The translations under genes and the position numbers were made by a program. The notes beneath the pieces are model-generated. The model ran no database searches, was not told the DNA's origin, and was given only the letters and a program-made list of their open reading frames with translations. This document shows positions 25,141 through 33,555 of a stretch of DNA of 64,000 nucleotides, in pieces. The stretch comes from UMGS1279 sp045577695 (GTDB lineage: Bacteria > Bacillota > Clostridia > Oscillospirales > Acutalibacteraceae). Location: NCBI GenBank assembly GCA_045577695.1, contig JAZNIW010000029.1:1-64000 (forward strand). Direction: 5' to 3'. Within the stretch, counting starts at the first letter, position 1. The number at the start of each line of letters is the position of its first letter.

Positions 25141-27321
25141 ATGAAAAATCATCGCTTTTTTAAAGGCGCCTTTTGTCGTATTGTTGCTTTTCTGCTAATG
25201 CTGGTTTTGGGTGTTTCTTTCTTCGCAACAACGGTTGCGGCCCAACCCATTCAAACCAACCCGTACGACACCTACACCTATTGGACGGCACCCGGCACAA
25301 AGTGGGCTGTTTCGTCCGCCCCGATGTACGAATACAAAACAACGATCGATGCCAGTCGTTTGGGGATAAGTGGATTAAAAAATCCATCGGATGTTTTCAC
25401 GGATCACAAAGGTCTGATTTACATTATGGATACCGGTAACGGACGTGTAGTTGTTTTGAATGCCGACTACACCCTTCGCACCGTGATTCAGAATCTCACC
25501 TTTAAAGGGAAAAAATTAAATTTCACCGGGGCTACCGGTTTGTTTGTTACTGAAAAGCAAGAAATCTACATCGCTGATACCGAAAACGCTCGTGTGATTG
25601 TTACCACACTCAAGGGCAAGGTGTTGGATGTGCTTACCTTACCGAAAGCGGAAATTATTCCGGGAGACTTTATCTATCGTCCGGCTAAAATTGCGGTAGA
25701 TTCGAATGGTTTCACCTATATTTTAAGTGATGGCTCTTATTATGGTGCTTTGCTGTATAAACCGGATGGAAGTTTTTCCGGTTTTTACGGGTCTAACTCG
25801 GTAGAAGGTTCTATTTTGGGCGCTTTCGAAAAGATTTATGATATGTTATTTGTCAGCGAGACCCAAAAACTGGGCGCCGAAAAATCCCTGCCGTATTCCT
25901 TTACCGATATCGCCATTCAGGATGATTTCGTATTTACGGCTACCGGCGCAGTTTCGGCTAACAGCAGCAACGCGGGGCAACTCAAAAAACTTTCGCCCAG
26001 CGGCATCAACGTTTTGAAAAACAAAACCAAATCCAGTGTTACTTCGGCTGAAACCACCAACTTCTCGGATAGTGACGTTGGGGTAGGTGTTCCAACGGTA
26101 GATGGATATTACCGTTGGCGTGTCAGCAACATCGGCTCGATGGATGTGGACAAAAACGGTTTTATGTACGGTTTTTGTAAAAACTATGGGCGTGTGTTTG
26201 TTTTTGACCAAGAGTGCAACCAACTTGGTGTTTTTGGTGGCGGTGCCGGTAGTGGTAACCAAAACGGAACCTTTGCCAGCGGAACTTCCGTTCATGTGAA
26301 CGACCTGAATGAAGAAGTTCTGGTTGTGGATTCACTCAACGGATCGCTGACCGTATTTAAGCAAACGCCTTATGGTGCTTTGTTGAAAAAAGCGCAAACC
26401 ATGATTAATGATGGTGACTATGTTGAAGCCAAACCTTACTGGGAGCAGGTTCTTTCGACCGACCGCAACCAACAATTAGCCTACCGCGGGTTGGCCCGCG
26501 CCGCCTTGTTGGAAGAGGATTATACGGCTGCTTTGGAATATGCCAAGCTGGGTTATGACCAAGACACCTATGCTACTGCTTTTGTCTTTGTCAGAAATGA
26601 TTATCTTTCCCGCAATTTTGTGTGGATTTTCGGTCTGGCTCTCTTACTGGTCGGTGGAATCATTGCCTTCTTGGTTTATAGTAATAAGCGCGAAGTTAAA
26701 TTAATTAAAAACCCGAAACTAAGAACAATGTTTTCTTGTGTGTTCCATCCGTTTGAAGGGGCAAAAGAGGTTCGCTACTACGACCGCGGGTCTTCGCGGT
26801 TGGCAACATTCTTATTGGTGCTGTTTTTCTTGTCAACCGTAATACAAGAAATGTATACCGGTTTTATGTACAACGCATTTGATAAGAGCACCTATAGCGC
26901 AGTCTTTTCCTTGCTTCGCACGGTTGGCTTAGTAGTTCTCTGGTCGGTGGCAAACTGGGCTATGACCACCTTGTTCCAAGGAAAGGGAACCATGAAACAG
27001 GTTTATATTGTTACCTGTTACGCTCTACTTCCGCAGATTGCATCCAACGTATTGTGCACCCTTCTCTCCAATATGCTTTCGCCGGAAGAGCAGTTAGTTA
27101 TCACCGCCATTTCTACTGTTTGTTTGGCATTAACCGCTATTATGCTCTGTGTTGGCGTGATGACGGTACACGAATACGGCTTCTTCAAATTTATTGTTAT
27201 GACCATTGTGGTGGTACTTGCGATGTTGGTGGCTGTATTTGTATTGTTGATGATGTTTGTTTTGATTCAACAATTATTCAACTTCATTGGAATGGTTTAT
27301 AAAGAGGTCAACTATCGATGA
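25141..27321 (+). CDS. NHL-propeller/TPR/Yip1 membrane protein
   Basis: A 726-aa protein with an unusual architecture: signal segment (about 10-33), an NHL-type beta-propeller (about 60-420; repeats such as GLIYIMDTGNGRVVVLN, EIYIADTENARVIV and GFMYGFCKNYGRVFVFD), a TPR-like pair (about 420-490), one membrane helix (about 498-518), then a C-terminal multi-helix Yip1-type domain (about 540-720). The propeller and TPR part lies outside the cell. It sits between the two permease pairs of the sugar operon and its stop overlaps an upstream in-frame ATG of the next gene. Role unknown: a scaffold, polysaccharide sensor or assembly factor are all possible. Confidence 0.8.
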   Translation: MKNHRFFKGAFCRIVAFLLMLVLGVSFFATTVAAQPIQTNPYDTYTYWTAPGTKWAVSSAPMYEYKTTIDASRLGISGLKNPSDVFTDHKGLIYIMDTGNGRVVVLNADYTLRTVIQNLTFKGKKLNFTGATGLFVTEKQEIYIADTENARVIVTTLKGKVLDVLTLPKAEIIPGDFIYRPAKIAVDSNGFTYILSDGSYYGALLYKPDGSFSGFYGSNSVEGSILGAFEKIYDMLFVSETQKLGAEKSLPYSFTDIAIQDDFVFTATGAVSANSSNAGQLKKLSPSGINVLKNKTKSSVTSAETTNFSDSDVGVGVPTVDGYYRWRVSNIGSMDVDKNGFMYGFCKNYGRVFVFDQECNQLGVFGGGAGSGNQNGTFASGTSVHVNDLNEEVLVVDSLNGSLTVFKQTPYGALLKKAQTMINDGDYVEAKPYWEQVLSTDRNQQLAYRGLARAALLEEDYTAALEYAKLGYDQDTYATAFVFVRNDYLSRNFVWIFGLALLLVGGIIAFLVYSNKREVKLIKNPKLRTMFSCVFHPFEGAKEVRYYDRGSSRLATFLLVLFFLSTVIQEMYTGFMYNAFDKSTYSAVFSLLRTVGLVVLWSVANWAMTTLFQGKGTMKQVYIVTCYALLPQIASNVLCTLLSNMLSPEEQLVITAISTVCLALTAIMLCVGVMTVHEYGFFKFIVMTIVVVLAMLVAVFVLLMMFVLIQQLFNFIGMVYKEVNYR

Positions 27322-27344
27322 CCGCAGATTTTGGAGGACTTAGA

Positions 27345-29606
27345 ATGAAACACGTTATTAAGATTATCGCGTTGATATCTGTTTTGTGTCTTGTGCTGGG
27401 TGTTTTCTCTGGCTGCGGCTCGGAGGGAAATACCTCGTTCGGACAATTTTCGGAAATGCCGTCTACTATGGAAAACCTAAAAAGCGGCAAGGTGGCCGAA
27501 AATGGCCGTTACACGATGTCTTGGAATAAGGGGCGCGCTGCCATTCTTATTACCGATAAAAAGAGTGGAACGGTTTGGTCTACCACCCCTTATGATTATT
27601 TAAACCGTACAACCCTAGACGATGTCGGCGAGGATACCTTGAAGAATTCCTCGCTTTCCATCACCATTCGTACCGGTAGTCAGATGTATGAGTATTTTGC
27701 CGTTACTTCTTGTGTAATGAACGGCACTTATGCATCGGAAAAGATTAAAAACGGCATTCGCATTACGTATTACTTTATGGACATCAGCCTATCGGTTACA
27801 ACCGACTATTATCTCGCGGAGGATGGCTTTAAAGTAGAGGTAGATCCCGCTAAGATTGGGTACTACGGCGGAGATAACTGGGTATATAAAGTTACGCCGG
27901 CTCCCTTTATTTGCGCCGGTAAAAACACGGAAAACAAAAGCAAAGACAGTTATTTTGTTATTCCTTCCGGCAGCGGCGCCTTGATGTATCTGGACGAACG
28001 TTCGGATCAAAATGCCCGTGTGTTTGAAGCGAATGTTTACGGCCATGACTATGCTATGGACGCCTATACCAACGATGCCAATGAAACGCCGGTTACGATG
28101 CCGTTCTATGGCATGAAGAGTGGCAATCAAGCCATCTGTGCTATCATTGAGAATGCAGCTGAGTCTTGCTCCATCGAGGCCCGCGTTGGTGACGCAGCAA
28201 TCGATTATGGATACTTAAATGCTACTTACCAAGTTATTGGGGAAAATCAGGTTTACTTACCCAACAAACACCGTCTGCATTACAACGAGTTTGCCGAGCG
28301 CGAGTTAGACCCATTGGTGATTGGATATTATCCCCTTTCGGGTTCGAATGCCAATTATGTAGGCATTGCCAAACGGTACCAAAAATTTTTAGTGCAGAAA
28401 AAAGGCATGAAAAAGTCGCAAGATAATTCTTTGCTGACGGTAAAACTGCTTGGTAGTTATGTGGAGGATGATTTGTTCCTCGGTTTGCCCACTAAAAAGG
28501 AGGTTTCGCTCACCTCTTACGAGGAAGCGACAAACATACTTGGCGAACTCAATAACATAACCGGTGGCAGCTTAACGGCGCAAATGTATGCCTACGGTGA
28601 AGGCGGCTTGAATGCCGAGAAAATGGCAGGCAATTACAAACTCACCGGTGTTACCGGTAATAAACGTGCCTTAAAAGATTTCGTTTCTTTTGCGAATGAG
28701 CATTCCATCAAAACCTTCTTCGATTTCAATACCGTTGTATTCTCGAAATCGGGAAGCGGCTTCAGCACAAAATCCGATTCGGCTACAGCGGCCAATGGGG
28801 TCGTCGCTCCGGTTCATCAGTTCTGGCCCAGCACTCGCGTGCGCTACAGCAAACCCCAAGGCGGTACGATAGGGGCGATGATTGTTCGTGAAAAATTGGG
28901 AGATGCCACCTTAAAAACGGTTTCGGTTGCCGATAAATACGGCATTACGGGACTGAGTTACAGCACTTTAGGAAGCATTGCCTATTCCGATTACACCGCG
29001 GTTCCTGAAAACAAGCGTATCGGCAAATATCCGCTGCGCAACAATATGGACGATGATGTGACCGCGATTGTGAAAGAGGTACAATCGAACAGCAAAACCG
29101 TTATGGTGGATGGAGCGTTTGGTTATGCCGCGGCTTCAGCCGATGTGCTTGCGAACTGTCCGACTGCTTCCGAGTTGAATCAAAGCTTCGACCGTGAAGT
29201 ACCGCTTTATCAAATCGTATTCCAAGGCTATAAGGCCAATAGTGTTTCACCGATTAACACGGCGGTTAACCGCAACACGCAATTCTTAAAAGCCATAGAA
29301 ACCGGTAGTGGACTTTCTTTTATGTTGATGGCGAACTATTATACCGAATTGCGTAAGCAATATGACCGTGGTTTGTATGCGGCTCTTTATTCAGATAATA
29401 AAGATTATATTGCTAACTGCGTAGAACAGAGCAAAGGCTATCTTTCCAAAGTGGCAGGAGCCACCATTACCGGTCACGAATGGGTGACCGATTCGGTGGT
29501 CCGCACCACCTTCAGCAATGGTGTTCGCACCTATGTCAATTATGGTGATAAAAACTACGTTTCGGATATCGGAACGGTAAAAGCCAATGGCTTTTTAACA
29601 AAGTAA
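27345..29606 (+). CDS. DUF5696-like surface lipoprotein
   Basis: A 753-aa lipoprotein: signal peptide with lipobox FSGC (lipidated C24). The N-terminal half (about 50-330) is beta-rich (MSWNKGRAAILITDKKSGTVWSTTP). The C-terminal half (about 340-720) looks like a TIM-barrel related to glycoside hydrolases (FFDFNTVVFSKS, KTVMVDGAFGYAAASADV), but I cannot name catalytic acids with confidence. ATG 27345 has GGAGG 7 bases upstream; ATG 27318, overlapping the previous stop, lacks a site. Its constant company with the propeller protein and permeases suggests surface handling or trimming of the transported glycan. Confidence 0.72.
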   Translation: MKHVIKIIALISVLCLVLGVFSGCGSEGNTSFGQFSEMPSTMENLKSGKVAENGRYTMSWNKGRAAILITDKKSGTVWSTTPYDYLNRTTLDDVGEDTLKNSSLSITIRTGSQMYEYFAVTSCVMNGTYASEKIKNGIRITYYFMDISLSVTTDYYLAEDGFKVEVDPAKIGYYGGDNWVYKVTPAPFICAGKNTENKSKDSYFVIPSGSGALMYLDERSDQNARVFEANVYGHDYAMDAYTNDANETPVTMPFYGMKSGNQAICAIIENAAESCSIEARVGDAAIDYGYLNATYQVIGENQVYLPNKHRLHYNEFAERELDPLVIGYYPLSGSNANYVGIAKRYQKFLVQKKGMKKSQDNSLLTVKLLGSYVEDDLFLGLPTKKEVSLTSYEEATNILGELNNITGGSLTAQMYAYGEGGLNAEKMAGNYKLTGVTGNKRALKDFVSFANEHSIKTFFDFNTVVFSKSGSGFSTKSDSATAANGVVAPVHQFWPSTRVRYSKPQGGTIGAMIVREKLGDATLKTVSVADKYGITGLSYSTLGSIAYSDYTAVPENKRIGKYPLRNNMDDDVTAIVKEVQSNSKTVMVDGAFGYAAASADVLANCPTASELNQSFDREVPLYQIVFQGYKANSVSPINTAVNRNTQFLKAIETGSGLSFMLMANYYTELRKQYDRGLYAALYSDNKDYIANCVEQSKGYLSKVAGATITGHEWVTDSVVRTTFSNGVRTYVNYGDKNYVSDIGTVKANGFLTK

Positions 29607-29619
29607 GGGGGGTTCTTGA

Positions 29620-30726
29620 GTGAAAAAACAAGACGAAAAAAATCTAAAACAAACCACTCCGGCCGAGAATCCCGCCCCTTCTTTGAGGGAGATTTTAAAG
29701 GCGGAAGAAGCCGAAGAACGGGCACGCCGTAAGGCCGAACGTCAAAAGCGAAGAAAGAAGAACATTGCGTATGATATCAACGGCAATATTATTCCGGATT
29801 TAAACAAAAAACACGTTCGCGGAATTGAATCGAAAAAAAGCACCTACGGCTTTTTGTTTGTTCTTCCGTGGATTATCGGAATGATTCTTTTCTTCATTGT
29901 ACCGCTGTTCCAGTCACTCTACTATTCCTTCTGTTATGTTTCGCCTGAACCCGGCGAACTCTACACCGAATGGGAGGGGCTTGCCAACTACAATTACATT
30001 TTCAATGATGACCAATATTTCAAAACTAATTTAATTACATCTCTGAGTGGATTCTTCACTACGATGCCTATTGTGGTTATCGTCAGTTTGATTTTGGCAT
30101 TGGTACTCAATGGCGAGTTTAAAGGGAGAATTATTTTCCGTGGTATCTTCTTTATTCCGGTTATTGTGGCTACCGGCGTGGTAATGAGTTTGCTTTCTCG
30201 CGATTTTGCCGGCAACGGTGCCATCATTCAGCTTTCTACCACAGTGGCGGAGGATTCTTATTCTGCCATTGGTTCAGGCGGCGGTATGGATTTTACTACC
30301 TTACTCAATTCCTTGGAGTTGCCTGAAGAATTAACCCAGCAACTCAATACGATGATTACCAATATTTTCAATACCATTTGGAACTGTGGTATTCCGGTTG
30401 TTCTCTTTATTGCCGGATTGCAAACCATCCCGCCTCAGTTATACGAAGCCTCTCGGGTAGAGGGTGCCACCAAGTGGGAAGAATTTTGGTACATCACATT
30501 GCCAATGATTGGTCAAACCTTGCTTTTGGTTATCGTCTTTACCGTAATCGAAGTGTTGACCCAAAGTGATAACCTGGTTATTACACAGGCCTATGACCAA
30601 ATGATTAACAATATGAACTATTACGAAAGCGCTGCTATGCTTTGGACATTCTTCGGCGTGGTTGGCGGTGCAACAGGTCTAATCATTTTGATTTATTCAA
30701 AGACTTGTTTGAAAAAATGGGAATAA
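29620..30726 (+). CDS. Sugar ABC transporter permease, MalF type (second pair)
   Basis: A 368-aa permease with an unusually long charged N-terminal cytoplasmic extension (about 75 residues, rich in A/E/K/R, probably coiled coil), then six helices with a large periplasm-side loop after helix 3. The EAA loop reads YEASRVEGATKWEEFWYITLP. GTG 29620 follows AAGGGGGG. It is the second MalF-type permease in the operon although only one binding protein is present. Confidence 0.9.
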   Translation: MKKQDEKNLKQTTPAENPAPSLREILKAEEAEERARRKAERQKRRKKNIAYDINGNIIPDLNKKHVRGIESKKSTYGFLFVLPWIIGMILFFIVPLFQSLYYSFCYVSPEPGELYTEWEGLANYNYIFNDDQYFKTNLITSLSGFFTTMPIVVIVSLILALVLNGEFKGRIIFRGIFFIPVIVATGVVMSLLSRDFAGNGAIIQLSTTVAEDSYSAIGSGGGMDFTTLLNSLELPEELTQQLNTMITNIFNTIWNCGIPVVLFIAGLQTIPPQLYEASRVEGATKWEEFWYITLPMIGQTLLLVIVFTVIEVLTQSDNLVITQAYDQMINNMNYYESAAMLWTFFGVVGGATGLIILIYSKTCLKKWE

Positions 30727-30739
30727 GGAGGGGAATTTG

Positions 30740-31723
30740 ATGACAACTGAAAAACGATTAAAGACAAACAAACCCCTCGCCCTTACGAAGCATAAAATGA
30801 AACAAAGAGGCACAAGCATCTTATTCTCGCTGTTTCGTTATGTCTTCCTAATTTCCATCAGCTACATTATCCTGTATCCCTTGTTTGCCATGATTGCTTA
30901 CTCGGTACAGACCGAACAAGATTTGATGGATGCCAGTGTTACTTGGATTTCCAAAAGCGCCACCTTTGATAACTATAAAATGGCGTGGGAAGCATTGAAT
31001 TATCCAAGTGCCTTGTTGAACACTGTTACGGTGGGTGGCATCAGTGCCGCGCTGGAAATTTTTTCTTGCGCCATTGCGGCATATGGGTTTTCTCGTTTTA
31101 AATTCCGTGGCCGTGGGATCTTGTTTGGCTTGGTTCTGTTAACCGCCATTGTACCGGTTCAAATTTTGGTTATTCCGTTGTTCCTCAATTACAGATATTT
31201 TGACTTTGGCGGAATTTTAACCTTAATTTATCAAATCACCGGTACCGAAAACGGTTGGTATTTGGATTTAACCGATACCGGATTCACCTTTTGGCTGCCG
31301 TCACTGTTTGGCGTAGGTCTTCGCTCCGGTTTGTTTATCTTTATCTATCGTCAGTTCTTTATGGGCCTTCCCAAGGAATTGGAAGAAGCCTCTTGGATTG
31401 ACGGATGCAATCCGTTGATGACCTTCTTCCGCGTAGTCATTCCGTCATCCGGCGTAGTATTTCTTACCGTTTCTATTTTTGCCATTATCTGGCATTGGAA
31501 CGAGTATTACCAAACCGTTATTTTTATGACCAGCAATTTCCCCTTATCGGTAACCCTTTCCGGCGTTTTGGGCGCCTTGAACGATATGGGTATGCACGAG
31601 GCAATCGCCGCCGGCGGTGTTTCGGCTGCTTGTCTGCTCTTTATTCTACCAATGCTGATTATGTTCTTGTTCTTGCAGAAGAAGTTCATTCAAAGTATTG
31701 ACCGTGTTGGTATTGTAGGATAA
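30740..31723 (+). CDS. Sugar ABC transporter permease, MalG type (second pair)
   Basis: A 327-aa permease with six helices and the EAA loop EEASWIDGCNPLMTFFRVVIP. ATG 30740 is preferred over TTG 30737 because AAGGAGGGG lies about 6-9 bases before it. It is the last gene of the operon and is followed 40 bases later by a strong terminator (31763-31799). It pairs with the permease at 29620. Confidence 0.9.
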   Translation: MTTEKRLKTNKPLALTKHKMKQRGTSILFSLFRYVFLISISYIILYPLFAMIAYSVQTEQDLMDASVTWISKSATFDNYKMAWEALNYPSALLNTVTVGGISAALEIFSCAIAAYGFSRFKFRGRGILFGLVLLTAIVPVQILVIPLFLNYRYFDFGGILTLIYQITGTENGWYLDLTDTGFTFWLPSLFGVGLRSGLFIFIYRQFFMGLPKELEEASWIDGCNPLMTFFRVVIPSSGVVFLTVSIFAIIWHWNEYYQTVIFMTSNFPLSVTLSGVLGALNDMGMHEAIAAGGVSAACLLFILPMLIMFLFLQKKFIQSIDRVGIVG

Positions 31724-31762
31724 ACGTTGCATACTTTTTCAGGCAATCATAAAGCATTTTGG

Positions 31763-31799
31763 TTGACCGAATCCTTTTTGGATTCGGTCAATTTTTTTT
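31763..31799 (+). terminator. Rho-independent terminator of the seven-gene sugar operon
   Basis: Perfect 12-base stem TTGACCGAATCC (31763-31774) and GGATTCGGTCAA (31780-31791) with a T5 loop, followed by eight T. Confidence 0.92.
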
Positions 31800-31812
31800 G
31801 GGTTCGTTCTTT

Positions 31813-31870
31813 TGTCAAGGGCGAATGCGGGGCCCTTCACCTTGACAGAGTGCGGGAATGTTGCTATAAT
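31813..31870 (+). promoter_or_regulatory. Consensus sigma-A promoter with overlapping inverted repeat
   Basis: TTGACA (31842-31847), 17-base spacer and TATAAT (31865-31870) give a perfect consensus promoter for the FHA-FtsW/PBP pair. TGTCAAGG at 31813-31820 is inverted as CCTTGACA at 31840-31847, so the right arm covers the -35 box; an inner AAGGGC/GCCCTT pair extends the symmetry. A repressor bound here would block the -35. Confidence 0.75.
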
Positions 31871-31914
31871 TTATCATAGAAATTTCGAATTCAGCGAAAA
31901 AGGAGGTGCCGTTT

Positions 31915-33555
31915 ATGAGTGTTATTTATCCATATTTTCTTATGATTTCTCGCTGGTTGATCGCTGCCGTTTCGGTTTGGCTGGTCTTCGGTTGGGTACG
32001 TTACTATCGCGGTCATAAAACGGCACTTCCGGTCTATGCCGCCTTAACCACATCGGATGGAGTATCGATTCCCGTTACGGCCAAGGAAAATCTTATTGGT
32101 CGTCAAAAATCGGATGATATTTTTATACCTTTGCAGGGTGTTCAAAAAAAGCATGCGTTACTTTACACAGAAAAAGAACGATGGTTTTTGGCACCTCTGA
32201 ACGGAAAAGTGCAAATTAATTTGCAAAATGCAACAACGTCTGCTCCTTTAAGTTACGGAGATAAGATTACATTGGCCGGTCAAACCCTCACCTTTCGAAG
32301 ACGAGAAAGTGAGGATATTTTTTCCAAGCGGCCTCCCTCGGCTTTCCCGCTCTTGTTTTTACTTTCATTTTTTCAGTTGCTCGTAGGACTTTCAATTTCG
32401 CTTCGTGATTGGGAGTCATTAGACCCTGTTATTCCGATGAGCTTTATGCTCTTAATCGTGTTGGAATGGAGTTACTATATCATCGGGAGGTGGGTGACAC
32501 ACTTTACCCTATTGGCTGAATTGCCGGTCTTTTATCTTTTCACCTTAGGCGTTGCGGTCGGGTGTTGTACTCTGCCGGCCGAAATGGGCAAACAAATGCT
32601 TTGTTTTGGGCTTGGTTTTATTGGGTTTTTGCTTTTTTCGTGGTTGTTAAAATACCGCGAATTTTTCGAGAAAATTCAACCGGTGTTGATGGTTGGATCC
32701 CTGTGTTTGCTTTATTATACCGCTTTATTCGGTGCTAAGATTAACAATTCGCGTAACTGGCTTAGGCTGGGTGGGCTCTCGCTGCAACCCTCGGAATTGG
32801 TGAAGGTGGTTTTTGTGCTTTGCGGTGCCGCTACCCTCACAACCTTGATAAGAAATAAAAAGAAACGGTCTTTCTTTTTGGTATATGCCGTCCTTTGTCT
32901 CGGCGCCCTGGCTTTGATGTTGGATTTCGGTGCTGTTGCCATCTTTTTTGTGGGGATGATGATTCTGCTAACCCTGCGTAACGAACATCCTTTGCTACTC
33001 GGCGGCATTGTCGGCGCGGCGGTGGTTGGCGGCGCCGGAGTGATTGCGCTTTATCCTTATATCGCTCGTCGCTTTTCGGCTTGGTTACACGCCTGGGAGT
33101 TTGCCAACGGAGCCGGCTATCAACAAAGTCGAACGATGATGTCCTTTGCCAGCGGCGGCTTACTGGGGGTAGGTGGAGGCAATGGATATTTGCATGAAAT
33201 TCCGGCTGCCGAAAACGATTTAGTCTTTGGCATCATTGGGGAAGAATGGGGCGGTATTGTTGCCCTAACAGCCGCTTTGTGCCTTGTTGCCATTGGTTTG
33301 TATGCCTATCGCTTGATGAAACAGACCGATTCTTTGTTTTATACCATTGCAGTTTCCGGTGCGGCTGTAATGTTGATTTTTCAATCTGCATTAAATATTT
33401 TCGGTTCGGTAGACTTATTACCGCTTACCGGAGTTACCTTTGTTTTTGTTAGTCGTGGCGGCACCAGTTTGATAGCGGCTTGGTGGATGATTTCCTTTTT
33501 AAAAGCGGCCGAGCTGCATCATAAATCGCCGCTGGAGTGGAGGGATGAAGGATGA
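31915..33555 (+). CDS. FHA domain-FtsW/RodA fusion (SEDS glycosyltransferase)
   Basis: A 546-aa membrane protein: an N-terminal helix (about 8-28), a cytoplasmic FHA-like domain (about 45-130; G62-R63, H80), then about ten helices of the SEDS family, which polymerises peptidoglycan from lipid II. SEDS marks are NNSRNWLRLGGLSLQPSELVK and ENDLVFGIIGEEWG. FHA domains normally bind phosphothreonine through a serine three residues before the histidine; here that position is Q77 (QKKH), so binding may be altered. Normal SEDS length is 370-420 aa. ATG 31915 has AGGAGGTG 6 bases before it. It is coupled by ATGA overlap to the transpeptidase. Confidence 0.88.
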   Translation: MSVIYPYFLMISRWLIAAVSVWLVFGWVRYYRGHKTALPVYAALTTSDGVSIPVTAKENLIGRQKSDDIFIPLQGVQKKHALLYTEKERWFLAPLNGKVQINLQNATTSAPLSYGDKITLAGQTLTFRRRESEDIFSKRPPSAFPLLFLLSFFQLLVGLSISLRDWESLDPVIPMSFMLLIVLEWSYYIIGRWVTHFTLLAELPVFYLFTLGVAVGCCTLPAEMGKQMLCFGLGFIGFLLFSWLLKYREFFEKIQPVLMVGSLCLLYYTALFGAKINNSRNWLRLGGLSLQPSELVKVVFVLCGAATLTTLIRNKKKRSFFLVYAVLCLGALALMLDFGAVAIFFVGMMILLTLRNEHPLLLGGIVGAAVVGGAGVIALYPYIARRFSAWLHAWEFANGAGYQQSRTMMSFASGGLLGVGGGNGYLHEIPAAENDLVFGIIGEEWGGIVALTAALCLVAIGLYAYRLMKQTDSLFYTIAVSGAAVMLIFQSALNIFGSVDLLPLTGVTFVFVSRGGTSLIAAWWMISFLKAAELHHKSPLEWRDEG

